A stretch of 27,489 nucleotides of DNA from Bacteroidales bacterium UBA1410. GTDB lineage: Bacteria; Bacteroidota; Bacteroidia; Bacteroidales; Dysgonomonadaceae. The notes below the pieces were generated by a model that saw nothing but the letters and a program-made list of their open reading frames with translations, ran no database searches and was not told the origin of the DNA. How positions within the stretch are numbered: the stretch's first letter is position 1; every line of letters starts with the position of its first letter. Positions 17,081 to 25,803 of this stretch are shown here, in pieces. A program made the translations under genes and the position numbers. The stretch is from contig DBPW01000034.1 in assembly GCA_002305015.1 (NCBI GenBank), forward strand, positions 1-27,489. Direction: 5' to 3'.

Positions 17081-17086
17081 AAGGAG
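17081..17086 (+). promoter_or_regulatory. Strong Shine-Dalgarno site for azoR
   Basis: AAGGAG lies nine bases before the ATG at 17096. It is the clearest classical ribosome binding site noticed in this window, where most genes have only weak or A-rich leaders, and it fixes the start choice. Confidence 0.7.
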
Positions 17087-17095
17087 AATATTAGT

Positions 17096-17695
17096 ATGAG
17101 TACTGTCCTATATATCAAAGCAAATGCAAGGCCGGAAGGTGAATCGAGAACCTTCAGGATTTCTGATCGGTTTGTCGAAACGTATAAAAAGTATCATCCC
17201 GAAGATGCCGTCATCACGCTGGACTTATCCAAAGAAAATATTCATTTTCTGACAGAAGAAGAAGTCGCCAAACATTCGGCAGAAATGTTAAACGAAAAGG
17301 ACATCACCGCCAAGTATGCTTACCAATTTCGCGATGCAGACAAATATGTTTTTGCCGAACCGATGTGGAACTTGAGTGTTCCTGCCATTTTGAAGGCATA
17401 CATTGATTATATCAGTATTCCCGGCATTACCTTCAAATACAGCGAAAATGGTGCAGTCGGGTTATGTGAAGGGAAAAAAGCCGTAAACATCACCACCAGC
17501 GGCGGTGATTACAGCGAAGGAATGGCTGCTGAATGGGAAATGTGCGACAAATATATCAAAGCCATGATGGCGCTTTTCGGCGTTACGGATTATACCACCC
17601 TATCTGCTTCCAATTTGGATGTGATCGGTGAGGATGTGGAAGCCATCGTTAACGAAGCCATCCGAAAAGCCGAGGAACTAGCGAAAAATTTTTAG
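17096..17695 (+). CDS. azoR: FMN-dependent NADH-azoreductase / quinone reductase family
   Basis: 199-residue flavodoxin-fold cytosolic protein. FMN-contact motifs are visible: the phosphate-binding loop with SRT (17-19), PMWN (89-92) and TTSGG (133-137). Length and motifs match AzoR/AcpD, which reduces quinones and azo compounds with NAD(P)H, often in response to electrophile stress. The physiological substrate here is unknown. The gene has a strong ribosome binding site and is closed by a strong terminator 20 bases after the stop. Confidence 0.9.
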   Translation: MSTVLYIKANARPEGESRTFRISDRFVETYKKYHPEDAVITLDLSKENIHFLTEEEVAKHSAEMLNEKDITAKYAYQFRDADKYVFAEPMWNLSVPAILKAYIDYISIPGITFKYSENGAVGLCEGKKAVNITTSGGDYSEGMAAEWEMCDKYIKAMMALFGVTDYTTLSASNLDVIGEDVEAIVNEAIRKAEELAKNF

Positions 17696-17715
17696 AAAAA
17701 TAATTTGCCGAAAAA

Positions 17716-17753
17716 ATCCCCGCCTTCCTCCTATTTTTTTGGAAAGCGGGGAT
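17716..17753. terminator. Strong bidirectional terminator between azoR and the sugar operon
   Basis: ATCCCCGCCTTCC (17716-17728) pairs with GGAAAGCGGGGAT (17741-17753) with a single C/A mismatch around a T-rich loop. T runs follow the stem on both strands (ATATTTTTT on plus, TTTTTT on minus). It ends the plus-strand azoR transcript and the long minus-strand operon whose last stop is at 17768. Confidence 0.85.
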
Positions 17754-17767
17754 ATATTTTTTGTTAA

Positions 17768-19393
17768 TTATCCTCTTACAATCTGTTCCTTATCGCGATC
17801 CCAATACATGGTTCGACCTTCGAGATAGGCACGAGTACCCATGTGTGCCGTCATGGCCTCCTGAAAACCTTCTTCTATTCCGCACGACGGTTTTCTTCCT
17901 GCACGAATACAATCCAACCACTCTTTAATATGTAAAAAAGTAGTATTGAACCGTTTGCCATTAACATACGAATACAGCAAACCCCTTTGTGCAAAATACA
18001 ATTGCGTAGCGGATGAAATCGCATCCACATCTTTTTGGCCGGGTGTATACGTATAGAAAGGCTGACCGGGTTTGACCACTCCTTTCTCAATCTGATCTTT
18101 ATACTGCTCCGACCGGGGATCGACGGTCACAGAAAGGGTGCTCCCAATCTCCATCGTAGCATCATGTCCCATGATTTTACGCGAACGACTGAATTCGCTG
18201 GCTAACGTGGCTGAATAGAGCAGGGAAAGATTCCGATCTTTGTATTCGTAAACCGTATGCAATACGTCGGGTACCGTGCGTCCGTCTTTGAAAAAATAGA
18301 TACCGCCGGAGGAACTTGCCGAATCGGGAATGCCCAGGTGAAGAATTTGGTTGACAGCATCGTACTCGTGGGTCAATAAATCGCCGCTCAAACCTGTACT
18401 GTAATCCCACCAGCAGCGCCAGCGGAAAAAACGCTCCAGACTGAACTTGTCTCTGCTGTCGGGACCGATATACTTTGCGAGTCCTGCCGAAGTCATGTAA
18501 TCCAAATATTCTTTGACTCGTTCAGGATCACCTTCAAACTGCTTCCAATCGATCGTCTTCGGATTGGCTTCCGGATCTATCGGATAAACCCATGCCCCGT
18601 TGGGGTCATTGCGATTGGTGCTGGTTTCTACCAACGTAATAGGACCCAGCAATCCTCTCTCCACAATTTCCCTTGCCCGGTTGTAAGTCTCAATCTGTCT
18701 GTTCTGATGTCCCAGCTGAAAAACGCGATTGCCGGCTCTGACCGCTTCTCTCACCATATAGGTTTCGGGGACCGTCCAGGTCATCGGCTTTTCACAATAG
18801 ACGTGTTTCCCCGCCTTCAGCGCATCTATCGTCATGGTGCCGTGCCAATGGTCGGGAGCAGCAATGATCACCGCATCCACATCGTCGGCTGCAAGAAGTT
18901 CTTTGTAATGACGATACCGCTTCGGTGTCGGTCCGTATTTGCCGTTCAATCCTTCACGATGAATGTTGGCTCCCGCTGCCATTGCCTCTTCGGCATGTTT
19001 GTCGAAAATATCGCAGACGGCCGTTACTTCAACGTTTAAATCTTCTTGCTCCATGAAGTCTTTATACCGACTATCCTGAGCATTACTCTTCCATGCCGTT
19101 TTCAAGTCTTCCACATGTTGGGGAGTTGAAAATCCCAATGCATTCATCAAGTCTTTTCCTCTGATACCGTAACCGATAATTCCTATACGTATCCTTTTCC
19201 CGTCGGTGACAGGTGGCGGAACCGGCTTTTCCTTAAAACGAAACATATCGGCCGCCAGACGTTTCGACCGTTCGTTTTTCTCCTTTTTATATACTCCGTA
19301 AGCCATTACTCCCAAAACAGGAACGGTAGCCAACGTCTTTAATGCTTCACGTCTGCCTTTAGAGATGTTTTTTTTCTTTTTGTCTTCTGCCAT
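17768..19393 (-). CDS. Gfo/Idh/MocA family oxidoreductase with Tat-like N-terminal anchor
   Basis: 541 residues. The N-terminus (11-34) is a twin-arginine-like sequence, GRREALK, followed by a hydrophobic stretch without a clear cleavage site and then a charged segment. It is therefore probably anchored in the membrane with the enzyme domain outside. The Rossmann fold begins at IRIGIIGYGIRGK (68-80). The family signatures HWH (182-184) and EKP (201-203) are present, and a GLSGDLLTHEYD segment carries Asp/His residues of the catalytic region. Family members oxidise or reduce sugars and cyclitols with a tightly bound NAD(P). At 541 residues it is longer than typical members (350-430), with extra loops. 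It is the last gene of the operon, five bases after the DoxX gene and just before the terminator. The substrate is not known; a glycoside is likely from context. Confidence 0.9.
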   Translation of the reverse strand: MAEDKKKKNISKGRREALKTLATVPVLGVMAYGVYKKEKNERSKRLAADMFRFKEKPVPPPVTDGKRIRIGIIGYGIRGKDLMNALGFSTPQHVEDLKTAWKSNAQDSRYKDFMEQEDLNVEVTAVCDIFDKHAEEAMAAGANIHREGLNGKYGPTPKRYRHYKELLAADDVDAVIIAAPDHWHGTMTIDALKAGKHVYCEKPMTWTVPETYMVREAVRAGNRVFQLGHQNRQIETYNRAREIVERGLLGPITLVETSTNRNDPNGAWVYPIDPEANPKTIDWKQFEGDPERVKEYLDYMTSAGLAKYIGPDSRDKFSLERFFRWRCWWDYSTGLSGDLLTHEYDAVNQILHLGIPDSASSSGGIYFFKDGRTVPDVLHTVYEYKDRNLSLLYSATLASEFSRSRKIMGHDATMEIGSTLSVTVDPRSEQYKDQIEKGVVKPGQPFYTYTPGQKDVDAISSATQLYFAQRGLLYSYVNGKRFNTTFLHIKEWLDCIRAGRKPSCGIEEGFQEAMTAHMGTRAYLEGRTMYWDRDKEQIVRG

Positions 19394-19398
19394 AAACG

Positions 19399-19893
19399 TT
19401 ATTTTTTACTGCACTTAAAAATGGCTCGGTCCAACCCAATTTCTTTGCCTGTTGGAAATGCCATAAGAACAGCCACTGCAGCCATCATAACAATATTCTT
19501 GTTTACCCACAAATAAGATCCTTCGGGAGGAAACAGGTATTCGGCATTAATGAGCGCAGGATGCGAAAGATAGTAAAGCGCCAACAATAAAAGGGCGCCG
19601 ATATAACCGATCTTTTCGAAACACCCCAAAACCAACAACAATCCGATCAGGATCAATCCGTACATATTCAATGCATCAACAACAGGCATGAGGGCTTGAT
19701 TTTGTGCAAGTGCCTTAAAAAGCGGGGCAAACCACCCCTGAGAATCCATCAGATAACCATACGACGTCCAACCGGAAGTCATTACCTTGGCCAGTCCTTC
19801 ATAAAGAAAATACCACCCGATAATTACGCGCAAGGTCACCAACCAAAATAGTTGGGCCTTGCCGTAAGAATACTGATTCGTTTTTTCTGTCAT
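19399..19893 (-). CDS. DoxX family membrane protein
   Basis: 164 residues with about four membrane helices (roughly 14-36, 70-85, 88-107, 130-150). The N-terminal RVIIGWYFLYEGLAKV segment is typical of the DoxX/DoxD family. DoxD is a subunit of archaeal thiosulfate:quinone oxidoreductase, and other members act in redox homeostasis at the membrane; most are uncharacterised. No cysteine pair or heme motif is visible. It lies between the HEAT-DUF1080 protein (gap 7 bp) and the anchored Gfo/Idh protein (gap 5 bp), so it is almost certainly co-translated with them. A role in passing electrons from the oxidoreductase to quinone is my inference. Confidence 0.85.
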   Translation of the reverse strand: MTEKTNQYSYGKAQLFWLVTLRVIIGWYFLYEGLAKVMTSGWTSYGYLMDSQGWFAPLFKALAQNQALMPVVDALNMYGLILIGLLLVLGCFEKIGYIGALLLLALYYLSHPALINAEYLFPPEGSYLWVNKNIVMMAAVAVLMAFPTGKEIGLDRAIFKCSKK

Positions 19894-19900
19894 TCGTGAT

Positions 19901-22900
19901 TTATTGATTTTTCAACTCTTTTATTCGAATATTTCTGAATTTTACTTCCGATCCGTGCCCCAGAAAACCAATATGTCCTTTTTTATTGAACAATCCCGGG
20001 TGATCTTTGTGATCCATCGTGCCGTTTTTGGCTGCTTCACGGATATTCCCGTCAAGTATGGTGGTGCCGTTGAGAATCACTTTGATGTGGTCGCCATCGG
20101 CAATCACTTCCTGATAATTCCATTCGCCTGTCGGTTTCAGATACCCTCTCTTGGCCGGAATCACCCCATATACCGAGCCGTGATATTGATAAGGCTGCAG
20201 GTCTTTATAGATAGGCGCTTCGTTGTCGAGAATCTGAATTTCCATGCCGACATAAGCGGCATCGCCTTCCATCGGCGTACGGATACCCAACCCGTTGTTG
20301 GCTCCCGGAGTAAGCATGAATTCGAAACGAAGCACAAAATTATCAAATTCGTCTTTGGTATACAAGTTTCCTCCAAAACTTTTGCTCGGATGCATCACGA
20401 TATTGCCGTCTTCCAACACATAATCTTTTGTATTCCCTGTCCATTCATGCATGTTGGTACCGTCAAAAAGAACCCGGAATCCTTCCTTTTCCTCCTCTTC
20501 CGACAAGCGAAACGGCTGTGGACGTTCGAATTCCTTGATGTAGATATCCCGGTAAGCCACTTTACTGCCATGAGCCTGCAACTCGATCTGTTCGATCGGG
20601 AAAATAGGCAGACTCCTATCCCAATAATTTTCCAGTATAACGTTGTCGGTAACCAATTCGCCGTTTAACCAAACCGATACCCGATCGCCAATCATGCGGA
20701 TGCGAAACGTATTCCATTCACCTACTTTCAGATCGGCAACCTTCAACGGTTTGCTCGGATTGACCCGGTTATTGTACAATCCGCCGGAACCTACCTGTGC
20801 ACCTACGTCTACCCTTGACGTATCCCAAATCTGTACCTGAGGTGTGCCCCGCAGGTAAATGCCGGCATCGGGTTCGGGTCCCGGGAAAAGTTTCCAATCG
20901 ACCAACAGCTCGAAATCGCCATATTGCTTAACGGTACAGAGGTTATTAAAACCCTTGCCTTCAAAAACAATGGTGCCGTCCACTACCTTCCAATCATTAA
21001 AAGCTTCGCGATCGGCTTTGACTTGAGCTTCCGCCAATTCTTTCTCGCTCATCTTGGCACGAGTGATGGGATTGCCCACCAGGCCTTTCCACCCTTCGAG
21101 ATCCTTGCCATTGAAAAGCGATACGAAACCGCCTGTGGTAGGATTTTCCGACAAATATTTCCGGATGGATTGACGCTGATAATCGGCATCGGGATTATTC
21201 AGCGTTTTGCTCACTTTATTTAGTATGGCAGTTGTTTCGGAACCTGCAAACGACGGGTTATTGAGGGCAATGTTCATGGCTGCCTGTGCTGCCGATTCGC
21301 TCAACACGGGATCATCCATATAAGGAGCTACAAACAACATGGCCTGATACATGTCGGTGGTGCCGAGCAAGCGCAGGATGTCGTTTTTCTGTTTTACGGT
21401 CTGTGCCATCTCCATGGCATTGCGCAGAAAAAGAAATTTTACCGCACCGGTCTTGTTGGACGATGCCACCTTTTCGATAATGGCATCCACGGCTTGCGTA
21501 ATTTCTCCCTTATCTTTACTGCTTCGGGCAATATCTTGCAAAGCATATACGGCATCAAACGATTTCCATTGTTTGATCGCATCGAAAGCTGCCTGTTTGT
21601 TTTTTCCCGTTTCGGTTTGATAAGCTTTCATAATCAAATCCAAAGCCTGTGGGGTGCCGCTGTTTGCCAACGCAACATAATATGCATATTTTTTATCGGA
21701 AGCATTCATTTTTTCCATCACTTGTTTCATTTGCTCTTCCGGAGAAAGCAACGACAAAGCAGCATTCACGGCTTGTTGAACGGATGCGAGATGCTTGTCG
21801 TCGGTTTGTTCCAATAATTCGAATAGTTCGGGAAGGTTCTTTTCGGTTACCACATAACGAAGGGTTTTCGCCGCTTCGGTTTTCACAGGCTCGTCATCTG
21901 TAAACAGTTGGTTGTAGACCAACCGGTACCGATCGTGCAGCCGTCGGTTTGCTATCAGTTGCAGTGTGGCAATCTTTCCCTGTTTGCCGCAATCATCAAA
22001 AACCGATGACAACGCAGCAGAAATATCTCCTGCATAACCTGCCAAAGCCTCTTTTGCCAACATTACGGCATTTTCGTCGCTACTTTTCAGCAAACCGACC
22101 AATGAAAGAAGTGCCGGTTCTCCACCTATCTTCGACAGAGCATAGACAGCCGCTTTCTGCACGTCTTTGTCCGATGTATTCAGATAATCGGAAAGGTGCG
22201 AAACGGCGGGGGTCACTTTTTGATCCCCGATCCAATAAAGAATGGCAATTTGTACATCGGGCGACGCTTTCGGAGACAACGATTTCAGTATAAGCTTCAC
22301 TGCCTTTTCATCATTATGATAAGGGTAGGAATTCAACACTTGCGTCAGATAGACGATATTGCCGTCCTTCAATGCCTTTTTCAATAAACCGGTCTTATCC
22401 GTTGTAGGAAGGGAAAGCAGCAATCCTGCGGCAGCAGCCTTTAGATCCTGTCTTTGCAACGTTGTTGCCCGAGAAAGAAATTTCTCGGCTTCTTTTTTCA
22501 CAAGACCGGGATCGCTCTCGGCCAACCGATTCAACAAAGCCAAATATGCAGCCGTAGGATTGGCTTTTCCGTAGGCATATTGCCTTTGTTCGGCAGCACT
22601 TTTCAACGGTTTTAAAGAGGCTTTTGTTCCTATTCTGCCGAGGGCATCGTAAAGTACTTTTTCCAAATCCCCTGAAGGATTGTTGCCCAACAATTCCAGC
22701 ATAACGGGTTCGGCTTGCGAATAATCGGTTTGTGCCAACGCATTGACAAGGGTTGTTTTCATCCGATCCGTACCGGCTTCCGAAAGAGCCGAAAGGAGGG
22801 CTTCGGCGGCCGCGGGCGTACCGATATGTGCCAATGCCTGAGATGCCGAACCCGACAACCGCTCATTCGTAAGAAATGCCGAAAGCACAGCTACATTGCT

Positions 22901-23302
22901 GTCGTCGCCTATAAGCTCGAGCTGACGGATCAGCATGGCTTTTATTTCCTTGTCAAGAGGCCGTTGCAACGCTTTTTCGCAAGCACTTGCCGCAATTGCC
23001 CGTTGGGTGTCGTCGTTGGCGACAAAATGGATCCATCCGCTAATGGCATAATCCACTGCTTCGTTGCTTTCGTTTCCCGGAGGATTAAGTCTGCCGATCA
23101 AATTCATGAATCCTTCTTCTCCGGTGGAAACTAGATCCTTCATCAGTTGGTTATACCGGGATTGGTTTTGCGCCGGCAGTTGTGCCAACACATCGGCAAC
23201 AATGGTAGAGTTGGTTCTGTGTTGCGGTGTCTGAGCCCTTGCTCCGCTCATCATAAGCAGAAAGACACCCAAAAACGCTATGTATTTTTTTATCTGTTTC
23301 AT
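19901..23302 (-). CDS. Secreted HEAT-repeat protein with two C-terminal DUF1080 (3-keto-disaccharide hydrolase) domains
   Basis: 1133 residues. A Sec signal peptide (about 1-23, ending GARA-Q) has no lipobox cysteine. Residues about 40-715 are helical HEAT-like repeats, for example LAHIGTPAAAEALLSAL and ALSKIGGEPALLSLVGLL, forming a solenoid. Two beta-sandwich DUF1080 (PF06439) domains follow. The first is at about 722-925, starting FVSLFNGKDLEGWKG and containing DAGIYLRGTPQVQIWD. The second is at about 938-1130, starting FRVLFDGTNMHEWTG and containing GNLYTKDEFDNF and GLGIRTP. PF06439 is described as 3-keto-disaccharide hydrolase, and the fold resembles concanavalin-like glycosidases. Flanking Gfo/Idh genes fit a pathway that oxidises a glycoside at C3 and then cleaves it. 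Whether both catalytic domains are active cannot be judged from the sequence. Confidence 0.9.
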   Translation of the reverse strand: MKQIKKYIAFLGVFLLMMSGARAQTPQHRTNSTIVADVLAQLPAQNQSRYNQLMKDLVSTGEEGFMNLIGRLNPPGNESNEAVDYAISGWIHFVANDDTQRAIAASACEKALQRPLDKEIKAMLIRQLELIGDDSNVAVLSAFLTNERLSGSASQALAHIGTPAAAEALLSALSEAGTDRMKTTLVNALAQTDYSQAEPVMLELLGNNPSGDLEKVLYDALGRIGTKASLKPLKSAAEQRQYAYGKANPTAAYLALLNRLAESDPGLVKKEAEKFLSRATTLQRQDLKAAAAGLLLSLPTTDKTGLLKKALKDGNIVYLTQVLNSYPYHNDEKAVKLILKSLSPKASPDVQIAILYWIGDQKVTPAVSHLSDYLNTSDKDVQKAAVYALSKIGGEPALLSLVGLLKSSDENAVMLAKEALAGYAGDISAALSSVFDDCGKQGKIATLQLIANRRLHDRYRLVYNQLFTDDEPVKTEAAKTLRYVVTEKNLPELFELLEQTDDKHLASVQQAVNAALSLLSPEEQMKQVMEKMNASDKKYAYYVALANSGTPQALDLIMKAYQTETGKNKQAAFDAIKQWKSFDAVYALQDIARSSKDKGEITQAVDAIIEKVASSNKTGAVKFLFLRNAMEMAQTVKQKNDILRLLGTTDMYQAMLFVAPYMDDPVLSESAAQAAMNIALNNPSFAGSETTAILNKVSKTLNNPDADYQRQSIRKYLSENPTTGGFVSLFNGKDLEGWKGLVGNPITRAKMSEKELAEAQVKADREAFNDWKVVDGTIVFEGKGFNNLCTVKQYGDFELLVDWKLFPGPEPDAGIYLRGTPQVQIWDTSRVDVGAQVGSGGLYNNRVNPSKPLKVADLKVGEWNTFRIRMIGDRVSVWLNGELVTDNVILENYWDRSLPIFPIEQIELQAHGSKVAYRDIYIKEFERPQPFRLSEEEEKEGFRVLFDGTNMHEWTGNTKDYVLEDGNIVMHPSKSFGGNLYTKDEFDNFVLRFEFMLTPGANNGLGIRTPMEGDAAYVGMEIQILDNEAPIYKDLQPYQYHGSVYGVIPAKRGYLKPTGEWNYQEVIADGDHIKVILNGTTILDGNIREAAKNGTMDHKDHPGLFNKKGHIGFLGHGSEVKFRNIRIKELKNQ

Positions 23303-23321
23303 CTTTTCATCAATTTGCGGG

Positions 23322-24575
23322 TTAAATGTTCCAGGGTGAACGGGTGGTCTGATTCAGCAAGCGGTTTGCTTCCGGATCGTTCACGAATTCTTGCTTGATG
23401 GGATCGTAATGCAACGTACGGTTCAAGCGCAAAGCAATGCCTCCCATATTGACGATGGTGGCCGAATAATATCCGTTTACTTCGTTCAAAGCAAACTTCT
23501 GACGGGTACGCACGCATTCGATAAAATTGTCGTTCTGCGGTTCCGGCTCGGGATATTCGGCAAGTTTCTTTTCCCAATCGGGTATGTCGCAAACAAAATT
23601 TTTATAAACATTTCCCTTGGGTCCGGCAATATACGGAGTATCGGGATTTCCGTAATCTCCGCCCCAAAGTACGATTTGGCAGCCGTCTTCGTAGGTATAG
23701 GTAATGGAACGCCATGTCCCCACTGCGTCGGGATGCTGCTGAGGTGCGTCCACTTCTACTTTTATGGGGCTGGTATTGTCCTTACCCAACAAGTATTGAA
23801 CCGGATCGATGTAGTGCTGACCCATGTCGCCAAGGCCTCCGGCATCGTAATCCCAATAGCCGCGAAAAGTCTGATGCACTCGATGGGCATTGTACGGCTT
23901 ATAAGGTGCCGGGCCCAACCACATATCGTAATCGAGTTCCTCCGGCACAGGTTGGGATTCCAAATGGGTTTTGCCGACCCAGTAGAATTTCCAGTCGAAA
24001 CCGGTATGTTTGCTGATGGTAACCTTCAACGGCCATCCAAGCATGCCGCTGTCGACCAGCTTTTTCAACGGTTTCACGGGAGTACCCAAACCGTAAAACG
24101 TACTTTTAAAACGAAACCACGTATTCAACCGGAAAATATTGCCATGCCGGTTCACGGCTTCCATCACGCGTTTCCCTTCGCCAATAGTACGGGTCATGGG
24201 TTTTTCGCAGAAAATGTCTTTCCCCGCCTTGGCTGCTTCAACTGCCATAATGCCATGCCAATGGGGTGGCGTGGCAATATGAACGATATCCACGTTCTTG
24301 TCCAAAATCAAATCGCGAAAATCGTGATAAAGGGCTATTTTGTCTTTGACCAATGCGGCAGCTTCCTTCAAGTGATTCTTGTCCACATCGCACATGGCCA
24401 CTACACGCGTGCCGTCGTAGGGAATGTGATTCCGCCCCATGCCGCCAACACCGATTATCCCTTTCGTCAACTCGTCACTGGGAGCTATCATACCCCTGCC
24501 CAGCACATTACGAGGAACAATAGTCAAAAGCGTTACGCCTCCGACTGTCTTTAAAAATTGTCTTCTGGTTGTCAT
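23322..24575 (-). CDS. Tat-exported Gfo/Idh/MocA family oxidoreductase
   Basis: 417 residues. The N-terminus TTRRQFLKTVGGVTLLTIV is a textbook twin-arginine signal (S/T-R-R-x-F-L-K), so the protein is probably exported folded with its nucleotide cofactor. The Rossmann loop is GVGGMG (42-47), followed by HWH (105-107) and the family signature EKP (124-126). The catalytic-region pattern GGLGDMGQHYIDP has D240, H244 and D247. It differs clearly in length and loops from the 541-residue paralogue in the same operon, so the two probably have distinct substrates or act at two steps. It lies 19 bp upstream of the HEAT-DUF1080 gene and 41 bp after the PHP gene. Oxidation of a sugar hydroxyl, likely C3, is inferred. 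Confidence 0.92.
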   Translation of the reverse strand: MTTRRQFLKTVGGVTLLTIVPRNVLGRGMIAPSDELTKGIIGVGGMGRNHIPYDGTRVVAMCDVDKNHLKEAAALVKDKIALYHDFRDLILDKNVDIVHIATPPHWHGIMAVEAAKAGKDIFCEKPMTRTIGEGKRVMEAVNRHGNIFRLNTWFRFKSTFYGLGTPVKPLKKLVDSGMLGWPLKVTISKHTGFDWKFYWVGKTHLESQPVPEELDYDMWLGPAPYKPYNAHRVHQTFRGYWDYDAGGLGDMGQHYIDPVQYLLGKDNTSPIKVEVDAPQQHPDAVGTWRSITYTYEDGCQIVLWGGDYGNPDTPYIAGPKGNVYKNFVCDIPDWEKKLAEYPEPEPQNDNFIECVRTRQKFALNEVNGYYSATIVNMGGIALRLNRTLHYDPIKQEFVNDPEANRLLNQTTRSPWNI

Positions 24576-24616
24576 GTCTTAATTATATTATATTGAATTT
24601 TGTTTTTAATCTGCTT

Positions 24617-25696
24617 TTACCAAAGAGAGGTCACTACATATTTATCTTTCCCGATAACACAATTCGTAAAAGTCACCTCACTGCCGGAACGTATGTTTGC
24701 CCTCATTGTTTGATTTGGATACAGAGGAACGGCATACATCAGATTTCCGTATCGGATTTGATAAGCAATATCACTGTGATTGGTGATTTCGATGGTTCCA
24801 TTTCCTTCGTTGATGACCCTTACAGAAAGGGATTCTTTAATGAGCGATTTAAGGAACTTTTCTTTCCCGGAAAGAATATTGTTGTAACAAGCCACCGTTC
24901 GTCCGGCAAATAACGCTTCCTTCACTGCTTCTTCTGTATATTCTTTTGCAAAGACAAGGGTCATTGGGCGCACGAATCTGCCCCGGTAAAGATTGGCACT
25001 GGTATAGTGAATATCCGTATTGGCAAAAGGAGCAAGTCCGAATTCGTTGCACCAATCGATCACTTTCGGATATTCTTCCGAAGAATTGAATACTTCCACG
25101 CCGTGAATTTTATTGGCGGCAATCAATTCCCTGTGGATAGGATATATAGTGCAGGTATCGTTGGGCCATCCAGGATGATTCCACAAGATGTAGGCTCCTT
25201 GTTTTACGGCTTCGTCGATAGCATCAAGCGCATCGGGAAGATCGAGTTTATTGGCATTCTGAAGAAAAAGAGCATTCAGATGTCCCAATGGTTTTTCGCG
25301 AGTAATTTCAGCACCCTTAATCACCATCATCCCAAGAGCATCGCCTCGTTTTTTGGCAATTTCATACGACGTATTAAAATCTCCCTTCACAATTCCCTTA
25401 TTAGGACGATATTCGATGTGATCAGTAATGGCAATTACATCCAACCCTTCATTCCACGCTTCGTTCACCCGTTGGTCGGGCCATACTTTGCCATCGGAAA
25501 AAACCGTATGAACGTGAAAGTCGCATTTAAGCGTTTTGTATCCGTCAATATCGGGGATATTAATGTGATAACGGTAATTCTCTTCATTAAGGTTGGGAAA
25601 TTCATAAACCTCTTCATTTTGAATTTGAGCGTTTCCGTTTCCATACATGCCCAAAACACATAGGGCAGCAATCATTATTCTCCGGTGTGTTTTCAT
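24617..25696 (-). CDS. Secreted PHP-domain phosphoesterase (Sb-PDE-like)
   Basis: 359 residues. A Sec signal peptide (about 1-23, ending GNAQ) precedes a PHP domain with metal-ligand motifs in order: DFHVHT (59-64), TDH (91-93), KGAEIT (127-132), WNHPGW (172-177) and NTDIHY (226-231). A beta-rich C-terminal region (about 285-359) ends the protein. PHP domains hydrolyse phosphoesters with two or three metal ions. The closest named group I recognise is the bacterial Sb-PDE phosphodiesterase type; the substrate is unknown. It could remove a phosphoryl or phosphodiester group from a decorated sugar or scavenge phosphate. The operon position, 41 bp before the Tat Gfo/Idh gene, favours a linked role. 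Confidence 0.85.
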   Translation of the reverse strand: MKTHRRIMIAALCVLGMYGNGNAQIQNEEVYEFPNLNEENYRYHINIPDIDGYKTLKCDFHVHTVFSDGKVWPDQRVNEAWNEGLDVIAITDHIEYRPNKGIVKGDFNTSYEIAKKRGDALGMMVIKGAEITREKPLGHLNALFLQNANKLDLPDALDAIDEAVKQGAYILWNHPGWPNDTCTIYPIHRELIAANKIHGVEVFNSSEEYPKVIDWCNEFGLAPFANTDIHYTSANLYRGRFVRPMTLVFAKEYTEEAVKEALFAGRTVACYNNILSGKEKFLKSLIKESLSVRVINEGNGTIEITNHSDIAYQIRYGNLMYAVPLYPNQTMRANIRSGSEVTFTNCVIGKDKYVVTSLW

Positions 25697-25803
25697 CTTT
25701 TTACATGTTTTTTTTTATTCATCGAAATCATATTCATTACTTTGCTTTATCCGGATCAAAATACCCGATTTTATATTCGATTTCAGGTAATGGATATGAT
25801 TTT

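Noticed and set aside
19904..20668. 254-codon plus-strand open frame
   Set aside because: It lies opposite the DUF1080 domains of the 1133-residue gene and shows no family motif, so it is a shadow frame.
23391..24554. Long open frame (387 codons) on the plus strand
   Set aside because: It is antisense to the Tat-signal Gfo/Idh gene, has no recognisable domain, and has the composition expected of a shadow frame in a gene with few stops on the opposite strand.
25697..25803. Internal promoter in the gap between the EEP and PHP genes
   Set aside because: The best candidate on the minus strand (GGGTATTTTGATCC) breaks the TAnnTTTG spacing, so the gap does not provide good evidence for a separate transcript.
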